Assembly (NCBI GenBank): GCA_029582165.1
Contig: CM055883.1
Coordinates: 22,842,001 to 22,906,000, forward strand
From: Portulaca oleracea
Lineage: Eukaryota > Streptophyta > Magnoliopsida > Caryophyllales > Portulacaceae
Direction of reading: 5' to 3'
Length of the DNA: 64,000 nucleotides
Made by a program: the position numbers and the translations under genes. Positions 11,462 through 22,592 of the stretch are shown piece after piece; the first letter of the stretch is position 1, and each line of letters opens with the position of its first letter. The notes under the pieces are model-generated. The model did no database searches. It was not told the DNA's origin and worked only from the letters and a program-made list of their open reading frames with translations.

Positions 11462-12405
11462 TTTGGCCAACAACACAGTGCATGTAAAAGATGCAAATGC
11501 TTGACCAATGACCTACCATATGAAATGATCAAAGAAGTGGTTGCTCGCGTTGCTGCATCTGACATCGTCGATCTTTGTCGTTGCAGACAAAGGTAAATTG
11601 TTTGCATGTTATATAATATATACTTCCATTGTTTACTTTTAAGTTTTGTTTTGAATATTATCTAATACTTTTTCTGTAAATCTGACTTTTTTCTGTGAAC
11701 TGTTTGCATGGACATAGATTATGAAGTTGTAAATCATTGAATAAAATTGGAAACGATAGTTATGTTCTGCAACATGCTGCTCTAAACAACTTTTCCACAC
11801 ATATATGGCGCCACCCCGTGGAAGCCAAACTATTCAGAGAGAAGTGCCGGCAAAGCGGCAATTGTGAAGCCCTCTTCCAGATTGGAATGGTATGTACTTG
11901 AACCGTTTCTTTTTCGGTCCTTCTGCATGAATTAATTAGCGTAAATACTGTCATAAATTGTAGTTTAATGCTTACATACTTTGAAACTATTGTGCAGGAG
12001 AAATACATCACCAAATTAGAGGAGGAAGAAGGGATAAAAAGCCTGTATGAGGCAGCAGAACTTGGACACAAGCCATATGCTTATGTTGTCGCCATCATTT
12101 TTTTGTGTGGTGACGATGAAGCTCGCAGGAATAAAGGGGTTTCGCTCATTATGGATGTGTTTAAGGCACGGGCAATCGTAGAGTACAGGAATAAAGTAAG
12201 GCACTCTATGTCGAGAATTTGGATGAAGAATGCTAGATTCCGGCAAAATAAGCCCTATTTTGAGTGCCCCAACTATGAAGAACATACTGTCTGGTATAAA
12301 GGATTGCATCAGGAGTGTTACGACAACGAAGACTTGGAGCAGAATCTTGTCTGTAATACTTGTAGATGTGATCGTGAAATTAATTTCTTCTTCAAATCAT
12401 TTTAA
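11462..12405 (+). pseudogene. F-box protein At2g35280-like gene, start codon out of frame
   Basis: Three exons can be joined in frame. Exon 1 ends at 11592 and carries LTNDLPYEMIKEVVARVAAS, the F-box-like block. Exon 2 is 11727-11889 (SCKSLNKIGNDSYVLQ, then FREKCRQSGNCEALFQIGM). Exon 3 is 11998-12405 (Sel1-like helical part EGIKSLYEAAELGHKPYAYV, then a Cys-rich end CNTCRCDREI). Introns 11593-11726 and 11890-11997 have GT-AG borders. The order matches the plant At2g35280-like F-box family (SCF substrate adaptors by homology; substrate unknown). The F-box frame has no in-frame ATG: nearby ATGs at 11482, 11491 and 11497 are in other frames. Either a short indel broke the start or a further 5' exon exists. 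The rest of the coding part is open, so decay is recent if it is a pseudogene. Confidence 0.6.
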
Positions 12406-13092
12406 AAACTGAACAAATAATGTTGGTGGTTCTGTCCTTTTTGTTTTTTTAATTGTTGTAAATTGAACAGATTATTATGCTTCCATGGTATAGAAATGTT
12501 ATAAGTTTTATATTTGAAATGTTATGAGATCCATTGCACATGTACTGTTATTGTTATAATTTGGAGTTTGATTTGAATGTTGTTTGGAGCAGGATATAAA
12601 GAAGAAGAAAATACATGGCAGATGTTGGGTTAGTCTGGTTTTTAATTTACAAATCGATGGGGAAGGGGAAAGGTTGAAACTCCGGCATGTTTGTATACCA
12701 AATAAGAACAAGGCAATCTAATCATCCACTCTAACCATTTAAAACACACCAAATCAATACTGTCAAATATACCCTAAACAGAAACAAAATATTTCCAACT
12801 CAAATAAGTATTTTGCCCAAAGGAAGGAAATTCATTCATTCAACAAGAAGCATACATCATCCACCATTTCGATCATTTACAACAACAAAAAAAAACTAAT
12901 TTCAAACACAAAATACTGAAAATTCCCAATGGTATGTTACTCAAATTACCAGTAACAACACCCACAAAAACGAAATAAAGATTCTTCCTTGCTTCCTTGA
13001 CCTTGACCTTGACCTAGACCTTGCATGACTTTGCTTGACCTTCCCTGACCTTGCATGACCTTATATGACCTTCACCTTCCTTGCCCCCCTGC
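12406..13092. other. Non-coding DNA with TGACCTTGACC-type repeats
   Basis: No gene is seen between the converging F-box-like and GRF genes. At about 12998-13085 there is a run of short CCTTGA / GCATGACCTT units. It lies just past the stop of the minus-strand GRF gene and would fall in its 3' UTR. Confidence 0.5.
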
Positions 13093-13545
13093 CTACACCT
13101 TCTTCAACAACACCCCCACCATGACCACAACCGGCATACCCATAAACACAAGAAGCCTCTTTCGAGACTTCTTCATCTCCCAAACTTGGATCTCTGTATC
13201 GATGAGCTTGCCCAAAGTCTCCTGGTGATCTCTCCTCGACTTGGAGAGTTTCCTTGTCGTCCTTGCCAATTCTGCAGCCAAACTCGTGTTTCTGACAATG
13301 GTTGCAACGGCAGGGGTGGTTAGGGTTGCGCAAAGGGGGTCATCAATCCAGTCGTGGTAATCACGCCCTTGGGGGGCACCATGGAACCTGCACAATGCAA
13401 ACCTCCTCAGTGGGTCCGATGGTGTCATAGACACCCGAACCACACAAGGAATTCCACACTTGCATGTCCTGTCGGTGTCTGAGTAACAAGGGCATGATCG
13501 GCAGGCCATAACATTGGCATGGTCTAGAATCGCACCATCCGCCAT
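13093..13545 (-). CDS. GRF-type zinc-finger protein with C-terminal TM segment, 150 aa
   Basis: An intact frame starts at ATG 13545 and ends at 13093. Residues 28-68 carry a GRF-type zinc-finger pattern: CKCGIPCVVRVS, then DPLRRFALC and YHDWIDDP. The family pattern is CxCG...GRRF..C...C.FF.W.D; here the last metal ligand looks like His rather than Cys. Residues about 85-128 are charged and helical (coiled-coil-like). Residues 131-147 are hydrophobic (LLVFMGMPVVVMVGVLL) and could anchor the protein in a membrane. This short GRF + coil + TM layout is common in plants and the function is unknown. The likely 5' leader on the minus strand carries a long (TTC)n run. Intact, unlike the neighbouring transposase. 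Confidence 0.7.
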   Translation of the reverse strand: MADGAILDHANVMACRSCPCYSDTDRTCKCGIPCVVRVSMTPSDPLRRFALCRFHGAPQGRDYHDWIDDPLCATLTTPAVATIVRNTSLAAELARTTRKLSKSRRDHQETLGKLIDTEIQVWEMKKSRKRLLVFMGMPVVVMVGVLLKKV

Positions 13546-13654
13546 GGTTGAGGAGGGGAAAGGAGGAGAACTGAGAAATTTGGGGGCTTGAAGAAGATGA
13601 TGATCAAGAGAAGAGGTAACCCTAACTGTCGACTACAGAGAGAGAACGAATAAC

Positions 13655-13722
13655 AGAAGAAGAAGAAGAAGAAGAAGAAGAAGAAGAAGAAGAAGAAGAA
13701 GAAGAAGAAGAAGAAGAAGAAG
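13655..13722. repeat. (GAA)n microsatellite
   Basis: About 22 uninterrupted GAA triplets. It lies in the presumed 5' leader of the GRF gene on the minus strand. Poly-Ser and poly-Leu frames here are artefacts. Confidence 0.9.
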
Positions 13723-14203
13723 AATATGAATATGAAATGGGGGTGTACTCTGGGTTTTTAAAGAAGAAACGGAAGTTGGGGAGATTGAGAAGTGCATTTG
13801 ATGTGGTACACCTTGGTACACTAGAACATTGGCAATATTGGTATTGTGATAACAAGAAGGTTGCGGTTCAAATCTAGTACATTGGATGTGGTATTTATCT
13901 TTTTCTTCATCAACTTCAAGTTCTTTTTATCCTGCTATGTTTCATCTTCACCCATCTTTTTTTTTTTGTTTTATTTTTAATATTTTTTTTAAATGACCAA
14001 ATGTAAAAGTGTTAAGTGTTAAAAATTTGATTAAATTCTTTTACAACCATCCGACTACAGTGTGAAAAAATAAAAAATAAAGTTACAATCTTGTCAAATC
14101 AGAACTATTTTTCAGCAAGCTCTTCATCTTCTAAAATTTAAAATTTTAGATCTGAATTGAATTAAGTAACAATTGAACCAACGTGCATTAATTATGATAA
14201 ACA

Positions 14204-14451
14204 TGCCTTTGGGAAATATTTATTAACATTAATAAACACTTAAACTGGAAAAACTATGTAAAAACTGCCTTTGGGAAATATTTTTTGTCATTAATATACA
14301 ATTAAACTGGGAAAATCCTTTTATAAACTGCCTGTGGATAATATTTTTTATCATTAATATACACTTAAATTGGGAAATACTGTTAAAACTGCCTTTGGGA
14401 AATAATTTTTGTCATTAATATACGCTTCAATTTGGAAAACCGTATAAAAAC
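14204..14451. repeat. 62-bp minisatellite, left part
   Basis: Four units each beginning TGCCTTTGGGAAATA (or a variant) start at 14204, 14266, 14329 and 14390, giving 61-63-bp spacing. The array is cut at 14451 by the copia insertion and resumes at 23304. Confidence 0.85.
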
Positions 14452-14687
14452 TATTAGGAATGTCCCGACAATGTTCGATATACACGGAGATTAAACCAAA
14501 GTAATATAGTAATTATATGTCTTGCTAGAGACCTCTATAATTAGTAATTAAATATGTTTAATTACAACTATATTATTTGGTCCTATTGGGTCACACAAGT
14601 CAGTGCCCTGGAGCAATGTATGTAACCTAAATGATATTGTATCAAGTTTAGAAAAGTTGGAAACTGATTTCTGTGAGAAATCAGCCC

Positions 14688-14834
14688 AACACGGACCGAA
14701 TTGGGCTCAACACGGACCGTGTTGACCCAACATGGTCCGTGTTGAGACACCACGGTCCGTGGTGTCCATGGGCCGAATAATTGGATTCTCTGGAGTCCAA
14801 CACGGACCGTGTTGTTTCAACATGGACCGTGTTG
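14688..14834. promoter_or_regulatory. Array of six palindromes (CACGGNCCGTG) in copia U3
   Basis: Copies of CAACACGGACCGTGTTG or close variants lie at about 14688, 14708, 14728, 14748 (CACCACGGTCCGTGGTG), 14798 and 14818. Most have near-perfect 8-bp arms around one central base. They sit about 75-220 bp upstream of the TATA box, where enhancer or transcription-factor sites are expected. Role inferred from position and symmetry only. Confidence 0.7.
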
Positions 14835-14908
14835 GGCCCAGAAAACGCGCCGTCGTTTTAATTTGGCCCTTTAGGGTTTTGAACCCTTTCCCTAGATTTT
14901 CTAAACAC

Positions 14909-14916
14909 TATATAAA
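14909..14916 (+). promoter_or_regulatory. TATA box of copia 5' LTR
   Basis: TATATAAA in a U3-like position. The corresponding region is deleted from the 3' LTR. Confidence 0.7.
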
Positions 14917-15305
14917 GGGGTCTCTGGGAGAGATTATTCCACACCAACTGCCTTCGACTCTTAGAGAGATACCAGGGTGATTTCCTGAGTTCCTCTCTCT
15001 TTTAGTTTGCAGTTCTAGTTTCAGGAAATACTATCAATTTCCTGAAACAATCTCACATACATCTTAGATTGAGATTCGTCTCGATCGGGTCGATCTAGCA
15101 ATCGGTTTCTCGGAGTGCTGCGTGGACTTTTCAGTAGAGGTTTGACATTGGAATGGAAGGTCAACCTCTTCTTCAGCAGGAATTAGCGATCAGGTATAAT
15201 TACTAAAGCCTCTGCAGTTGTTTTGATTAATTGTTTATAACTGCTATAATTTTCCGTCAATTAATCTGTATCTGTTTAGGAAATAGATAACCTAAATCCT
15301 AACAG

Positions 15306-15318
15306 TGGTATCAGAGCC
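15306..15318 (+). other. Primer-binding site (initiator tRNA-Met type)
   Basis: TGGTATCAGAGCC begins one base after the LTR end. It is the standard plant copia site complementary to the 3' end of initiator tRNA-Met. Confidence 0.92.
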
Positions 15319-17785
15319 ACCAATTGCATGCTAAAGTATTGTACTTGTATTCATAATTAATTTTGTCAATAGTTGAATTATATTATGAATATGCTAGAGT
15401 AGATTTATGCCTAAAATTTTGAATCTTTATGAAAGTTTTTAATGTTCTTGATAGTAAATATGAAATTTTATTGTAAAATTTCATGCTTTGTTATTGCTTG
15501 TTTCTTATTGCCTTTAATTAATCGATTTTATGTTTGTTTAATTGTTAAACATAGCATGAACTCGATTTAATTTTGAATGTTTTAGAAGCAATCACGTTTA
15601 ATGTTGTTAAACAGTAGGCGATACATGAAATAGGTTTAAATTCGCAAAATAGGGTTTTGTAGAATTAATTTTCTGATTTAGTTTATTTACGGCAAATATG
15701 AAAAATCGAAATAAAGTATCAAAAAAACTCAAAAATTTCTGAAATTTTTACTAGAGGTGTCTGGAAGTATTCTGGACTTTCCATAATTTTTGTAGATTTT
15801 TCCCAATTAAAATGGATTTTTAATTGAGTTTTCAGATCTGAAGTGAATTAAAATTCGTTTAATTCTCTGAATTTTATAAATTTGTAGAAATTTGTAAAAT
15901 TTCTGAAATTTTTACAGTACGTTACTGGGTAACCATACTTTTAGGGAAAAAATTTTCCGTTAATTTGTCCGATCAAATTATATTTTTTAATTTAGATTTT
16001 CAGATCTCAGAGAAATAAATTTGTTGCTTCTCTGAATTTTGTATATTTATAGAAATTTGCAAATTTCTGAAAATTTTACAGTAGGTTACTGGGTAACCAT
16101 ACTGCTATGGATAAATTTTTCATGAATTTTCGAAATCGTTTATTAGTTTTCCTTTAATTTCCAGATTAACAGAAAAGTATAATCGTTTACTTTTCTGAAT
16201 TTTATTCTAATTTTCGAAATTTGATAAAAATCTGAAATTTTTACAGTAGCATATTAGATGAACCTACCGTATGGAAAAATTATAAAATTTGATTTTTAAA
16301 CTTATCGGATTGTTGTTATTTTTTTTCCTCTTAAATGGAGAATTAAAAATGTTTAATTCCCTAAAATTTTACAATCTTTTGAAAATTGTTAAAATTCTGG
16401 AAAATATTCATATTGGGATATTAGATAACGCTGTGATATGAAATCTTTAAATTCGATAAGTTACGATAGTTTTATTTAAGTTTTTCATTCACGAAATTAA
16501 CCAAAACTGGGAAGCAACACGGACCGTGTTGGATCAACATGGACTGTGTTGCCAGCAGTTTTAGTGAATTCGTGTATTTTAGGGTTTGTAATTAATTTTA
16601 GAAATTAATTATTAAATCCTATTACTACTAAATCAGATAATAGGCATAAAATCTATTATTTTGTAATGTTTAGGAAACCTACAATACCTTTGAAAAATAT
16701 AGTATCTTTTAGACCCCTTGATTTTAGGAAAGTCAAGTATTTTGTATGTATAGGTATAAAATCCTAAATCTGTTTAGGTAACTAAGATAAAATTTGGATT
16801 TTATTTATTTTATTAATCATGCAAACCTTTAGGAAATTTTATTTAGTATTTATTTCCTTATGTGTTATATTGCAATTATTTATATGCCTTTATAATTTGT
16901 TATTTGAGCATGTGTTTATTGCAATATTACATGTTTGCATGTGCTTCTAGTATGGCCATAGATAGTCAATTTTACCGGTCTGCGTACCGGGTTGGGTGAA
17001 ATACGGTCTGCGTACCGTCTTTGAATTAAATTTTAAATTTAAATTTCAGTTAAGTTTATTTTTAATTCATGTAAGGACTCAATTGTGAGGTCCAATTTGT
17101 AAATTGGTTGTAATTGGAGACATCAAATTGAGTGGGAGCCCAACAACAATAGAGGTGGTGATTCGAGTGGGAGCCCATCCAATGAAGTTGCATGACCGAA
17201 GAAGGTTTTCTTGAAGACTATCAAGGCTTAGTTAAATTAGTTGATTAAATCTAGGTGGTCATACTAGGGGTTTTATTTATGCTTTAATTTTGTTATTGCA
17301 TGTTTTATTATGCCTTTTATGCTTTTCGAAAGAGTTCACCTAGAATTGCATTCTTAGGATAATAAAATCTACTCTCATAATTGAATTATTGCTCAACCTA
17401 TCGAAACACCACTTAGATGGATAAATAAAGAAAGCCAAAGCGAATTATTTGTCCATCATTAATAAGTAGGGTGGGAGCTAGGTCAATTCAAATTGGCTAT
17501 CAAAATAGTTTTGGGCCAAGAGCAGAGGAAGAGAAATATTGTATTCCATACAAATTTCTTGCCAAGAGTCATTTTGAATGATCGATCATAAGATGATCCA
17601 CCAAAGATAACATGGGATTGAGTTTTGTTGGGCCAAAGTCCACTTGAGCCCATGGGTCTTGTGGGTCTTGGTTAAATTAAAACACTAAGTGAGAGTTGAT
17701 AAAAGTCTTTTGATTTGAAGTTAAAATTAGTTTAATTTCTTTGATGATTAATAATTTGAACCTTTATGTCTTGTCAGAATCAAAG
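15319..17785 (+). other. Untranslated leader of the copia element
   Basis: About 2.5 kb without coding frames. It contains a 165-bp degenerate tandem repeat (about 15735-16490), another palindrome pair at 16518-16552 (CAACACGGACCGTGTTG and a variant), and two hairpin-like CGGTCTGCGTACCG copies near 16975-17018. Confidence 0.75.
15735..16490. repeat. 165-bp degenerate tandem repeat in copia leader
   Basis: The landmark CTGAAATTTTTACAGTA recurs at about 15749, 15914, 16078, 16243 and 16408, i.e. every 164-165 bp. TTACTGGGTAACCATAC follows in the second and third units. Confidence 0.75.
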
Positions 17786-18738
17786 ATGTCTAACACACCC
17801 ACCAATAACACAGTCAACCTCCGTTCTCTTTTGGAAAAAGAGAAACTCACCGGGGCCAATTTCCTTGATTGGCACCGAAACCTGAGGATTGTCCTTAGGG
17901 CAGAGCAGAAAGAATATGTTCTAGAAAGAGCCTTGAAGAACAAGCCCAAAGAAAATGCGACTCAAGCTGAAAAAGACAAGTGGCAGCGTCATTCTGATGA
18001 TGATGTCCAAGTCAGCTGTATCATGTTGGCTACTATGACTCCTGAGCTTCAAAGACAGTTTGAAAACAAAAAGGCACATGAAACAATCACTCAACTGAAA
18101 AGCATGTTTCAAGAACACGCTCGAATTGAGAGATGTCAGATCAATGAGCAAATTGTTCGCACCCGTCTTGAGATTGGCAAGCCCGTTGGGCCCCATGTAT
18201 TGAAGATGATTGGTCTTTTTGAGTCCATGGAGCGACTAGGGTTCCCCTACACTCCAGAGTTAGCTACTGACATTCTTCTTAGCTCACTGCATGAAGGATT
18301 CAGCACCTTCAAGCTGAATTACAACATGCAAGGGCATAAGAAGTCTCTAATGGATCTTCATGCGATGTTGGTTACAGCAGAGAGGGACATTAAGATAGCC
18401 CATAAGGTTAACTCGAATGTCCTAGTGGTCAGCAAGGGGAAAAGAAAATTCAAGAAGGCTAACAAGAGCAAGAAGGGACCTGCAAGTAAGAAAGGCAAGA
18501 ACAAAGCTCATTGTCGGCCAAACCTAAAGCGGGACCTAAGCCGGATGAAGAGTGCTTTTCTTGTAAAGGCAAAGGACACTGGAAAAGAAATCGCCCCACT
18601 TACTTAGATGATCTCAAGACCAGGAAGGTCACAAAGCAGTATAGATGTGATCGATATAAATCTTACTATTTCTACTTTATGGGTATTAGATACGGTTGTG
18701 AAGCTCACATTTGTGGAAATGTCAGGCCTAAGCAGTAG
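17786..18738 (+). pseudogene. copia gag, frameshifted
   Basis: ATG 17786 opens a Ty1/copia gag (UBN2/DUF4219-like): LTGANFLDWHRNLRIVLRAE near the N-terminus, then the helical capsid-like part (e.g. TPELATDILLSSLHEGFSTF). The frame runs to 18607, but a one-base shift near 18510-18520 is needed to enter the nucleocapsid part (PKPDEECFSCKGKGHW). The CCHC knuckle has lost its last Cys (Arg in its place). Gag normally forms the virus-like particle that packages element RNA; this copy cannot make the whole protein. Confidence 0.9.
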
Positions 18739-20152
18739 GCACGAGTCGTGAGAATGAAGTAAACCTACGCACAGGAAACGGGCAAAGAGTTGCGGCTGTC
18801 TTCGTAGGAACTTATAGTTTATCTTTACCTTCAGGACTTATATTAGAACTAAATAATTGTTATTTTGTTCCCGCTATTAGTCAGAATTTAATTTCAGTAG
18901 TTGTACTTGAGATTGAAGGTTATTCTTTTAATATTACGAATGGTCGTTTTTCATTTACAAAAAATGAAATCTTTTATGGTGCGGGTATTCGCATGAATGG
19001 CCTCTACATATTAGATTTAGATAAATAAATTTGTCACATCGAATCCAAAAAGGCTAAAACAAAAGACTCAAATGAAACATACCTTTGGCATTGCAGGCTA
19101 GGTCATATTAATCAGAATCGCATCCAGAAACTGCAAAGTACAGGAATTCTGGAAAACCTAAACTTTGAAAAGTTTGAAGTTTGTGAGGCATGTCTAATGG
19201 GAAAAATGACTAAGTCACCCTTTCTTTGGGCGGTGAGCAGACGATGACTTATTAGGGCTCATACATACTGATGTATGCGGACCAATGAGCACTAATGTTA
19301 GAGGAGGATTCTACTATTTCATTACTTTTACTGATGACTTTAGTAGATATGGGTATATCTACCTAATGCATCATAAATCCGAATCCTTTGAAAAGTTCAA
19401 AGAATTCCAAAATGAAGTACAGAATCAACTTGGCAAAACAATAAAAACTCTTCGATCAGATTGAGGTGGAGAATATTTGAGCCAAGAATTCATTAACCAT
19501 CTAAGAACTTGTGGGATTGTCTCACAGCTGTCTCCTCCAGGAACCCCACAACACAATGGTGTATCTGAAAGGAGAAATCGCACCCTATTAGATATGGTGC
19601 GATCAATGATGTGATCAGTTACCACTTAGCTTTTGGGGGCATGCTCTTGAAACCGCATCGTTCATTCTAAATAGGACTCCGACTAAAGCTACTGAAAAGA
19701 CACCATACGAGATATGGAGAGGAAGAGTTCCTAGTTTGTCTTTTCTAAAGATTTGGGGATGTGAAGCCTATGTTAAGGTTTTACCTGACAGCAAGCTTGC
19801 ACCCAGATCTGAAAAGGTTTTCTTTGTGGGCTATCCTAAGGAAACCAAAGGGTATTACTTCTACAACCGTTCTGAGAACAAAGTGTTTATGTCTCGGAAT
19901 GCTTTCTTCATAGAGAACGAATTTATCTCTAAGAGAAAGAGTGGGAGAGAAATTGAACTAGGTGAAGTTCAAGAGCCACAAACCACTTCGAATCTTATCC
20001 CATACCCCGTCACCACTACTTGCATTCCAATCTCCGTTGATCCTCAACTAGAAAGGAATTATGAACAGGTAGTCGGGGGACAGGTCGATGAAGAAGTAGG
20101 GAATGTGGACATACCCCTTCGTAGGTCCATTAGGGAAATTCACCCTCCTTAG
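18739..20152 (+). pseudogene. copia protease/integrase region, broken
   Basis: Downstream of gag comes the GAG-pre-integrase part (TYLWHCRLGHINQNRIQKL, CEACLMGKMTKSPF) and then the integrase core (LIHTDVCGPMS, FTDDFSRYGYIY, SPPGTPQHNGVSERRNRT). The D, D and E context is recognisable. Frames shift around 19230, and in-frame stops occur at about 19027, 19462 (LRSD-stop-GGEY; Arg codon CGA to TGA is likely) and 19612. The open C-terminal integrase segment 19736-20152 (FLKIWGCEAYVKVLPDSKL) ends at TAG. This enzyme would integrate element cDNA; it is dead here. Confidence 0.88.
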
Positions 20153-20185
20153 AGATACGGTTATCTCATAACATCGGAAATCAAC

Positions 20186-21757
20186 ATGTTCCTTGTAGAA
20201 TATGATGAGCCCGAGACCTACAAACAAGCTTTAGCGAGCCCAGACTCCAAGAAATGGCTTGAAGCCATGAAATCCGAGATAGACTCCATGTACGAAAACA
20301 AGGTTTGGACCTTGGTTGACTTGCCTGAAGGCGCTAGAGCCATCAGAAACAAATGGGTCTTCAAAGTGAAAACCGACATGGATGGTAAACCTAGTGTTTA
20401 CAAAGCACGGCTGGTGGCAAAAGGTTTCACTCAAATTCATGGTATTGACTATGAAGAGACTTTTTCCCCAGTAGCGGCTTTTGAATCTATCAAGATACTC
20501 CTTGCCATAGCTGCATGGTATGACTATGAAATATGGCAAATGGACGTCAAGACTGCATTCTTGAATGGGATTCTGGAAGAGGAAGTGTATATGACACAAC
20601 CTGAAGGTTTTGAAGATCCCAAAGGTTTTGGGAAGGTCTGTAAGCTGCAAAGGGCCATTTATGGCCTCAAGCAAGCTTCAAGGAGTTGGAATCAAAGGTT
20701 TACTCAAGTAATCAAAGAGTTTGGTTTCTTGAAAAACCAAGAAGAGCCTTGTGTTTTTAGAAAACTCAATGGGAGCAAAATAGTCTTTCTAGTTTTGTAT
20801 GTGGATGATATACTCCTCATTCGAAATGACGTTCCTATGCTGGAGTCTTGTAAGACATGGCTTAGGAAAAATTTCCAAATGAAGGATCTCGGTGAGGCCC
20901 AGTACATTCTTGGAGTAAAGATCTATAGAGATAGATCAAGGCGTTTGATTGCATTAAATCAAACAACTTATATTGATAAGGTGTTGAATCGGTTCAACAT
21001 GCAGAACTCCAAGAAGGGATTCATTCCCATGGTTCATGGCACATCACTTGGTAAAACATATTGTCCTCAGACATCTGAAGACCAGGAAAAGATGAAAAAT
21101 ATACCTTATGCTTCGGCTGTAGGGTCTATAATGTATGCTATGAGATGTACAAGGCCAGATATAGCATTTGCTTTAAGTATGTGCAGCAGGTTTCAAGCCA
21201 GCCCTGGTGAGAAACACTGGACTACTGTGAAGAACATACTTAAGTATCTGAATAGAACTAAGGAGTTGTCCTTAATCTATGGAGGTGAGAGACAGCTGAG
21301 TGTAAAAGGTTACACTGATGCCAGTTTCATGACGGATAAGGATGACTACAGTAGCCAATTTGGATACGTCTTTTGTTTAAATGGTGGGGCAGTGAGCTGG
21401 AAAAGTTCCAAGTAAAACACTGTCGCTGATTCTACAACTGAGGCAGAATACATCGCAGCATCTGAAGCTGCGAAGGAGGCAATGTGGGTGAAGAAGTTCA
21501 TCAAGGAGCTTGAAGTTGTGCCTAGTATTGCGGAAGGCGTGGACCTATACTGTGACAACAGTGGGGCCATTGCTCAAGCAAAGGAACTTAGAGCACACAA
21601 CAAAGCTAAGGATGTGTCCAGAAAGTATCACATCATTCGAAAGTTCATCGAGGAAGGTGATATTAATGTGTGCAAGGTTCATACGGATGAGAACGTCGTG
21701 ATCCGCTTACTAAACCCCTGTCGCAAGCGAAGTATGAGAGTCTTACTCATGCAATAG
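20186..21757 (+). pseudogene. copia reverse transcriptase and RNase H, near-intact RT
   Basis: A 409-codon open frame (20186-21415) covers the whole Ty1/copia RT: WVFKVKTDMDGK, ARLVAKGFTQIHGIDYEETF, the first Asp motif QMDVKTAFLNG, and the catalytic box YVDDILL. It then runs into RNase H (GSIMYAMRCTRPDIAFA). A TAA at 21413 replaces an expected Gln (SSK-Q-xTVADSTTEAEY), and the RNase H part (STTEAEYIAA; DNSGAIAQAKE; SRKYHIIRKFIEEGDI) continues past it. A further frame problem near 21700 leaves the end garbled. The RT catalytic residues are preserved, so decay is moderate. Confidence 0.93.
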
Positions 21758-22592
21758 GAATTAGACATCTTGAATGATGTTATTAAGTTACATTTTGAAC
21801 ATAAGATGGCTCATGGTTTGTAATAGTTATTTATTCATCATTTATTAATAATAAATTCAAAACTTTACATAATTTTGGTTTAGAATTATGTGAATGTCCA
21901 AAAGGATTAGCGAATTCAAAATGGGAAATTGGATGACGTCTAATTTCTGAAACCCCATTAGTGAACTTGATGACGCTAATCTTGGCCGATCGTCGACCTG
22001 TTTCCTGATTGTATTATCACATAGGGACAGTGATGATATTAACACAATTAGCATGTAGGATTGAAATGATGATCGAGTTTTATGATCATATTGACGTATT
22101 GACGTCATAAATCAATCACATGGGTATTGTTGAGAACAACTACCGAACTGACCCCCAGTGGGAGCTCTTTAAGTTGGGAATTGTCATAGGAGCTTTCACC
22201 ACTCAAAAATTCCTGAATCCTGAGTTCAGTACACAGACTACATGGTCTGCTGTGACTTTGGAGCGCGTCAAACGCCTTTCGTGATGAGGCTATAAAGGCG
22301 ATTATGCAGGTTCTGATTGGATCATGTGAGAATGTGTGTCTGAACAAGATGGCATTGTCCTCCCTATTAGGGACAGTTGTCTTTTGGCAACTCGGTGAGA
22401 TTGGACTGAAAATGCTTGGCCGAGCTCAGTTGAATCAACAGTTGATCATCTATTTTTGAAAGTCTAAACTCGGAGATCGAGGAACGTTTCGGACCTTACA
22501 TAAGGATGACATCAGCTTACCTTATCCGAACATGAGACAGTAAGTGACAAGGGAATTCAAGGAATCGAACACTTGTGGGACAAGTGGGAGAT
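21758..22592 (+). other. 3' untranslated part and polypurine tract of copia element
   Basis: About 0.8 kb of non-coding sequence between RNase H and the 3' LTR. The polypurine tract GGGACAAGTGGGAGA lies at about 22577-22591, abutting the LTR. Confidence 0.75.

Larger units (their letters stand above)
14452..15304 (+). repeat. 5' LTR of the copia element (853 bp)
   Basis: Begins TATTAGGAATGTCCCGAC (the 3' copy has TGTTGGGAATG, so the terminal TG has mutated to TA) and ends CCTAACA. It contains six CACGG-centred palindromes (14688-14834) and a TATA box at 14909-14916. Confidence 0.93.

Noticed and set aside
13622..13855. Poly-Ser and poly-Leu frames on the minus strand
   Set aside because: Translations of the (GAA)n microsatellite.
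14204..14451. CRISPR-like regular spacing of repeats
   Set aside because: 62-bp units repeat end to end without unique spacers, and the genome is eukaryotic.
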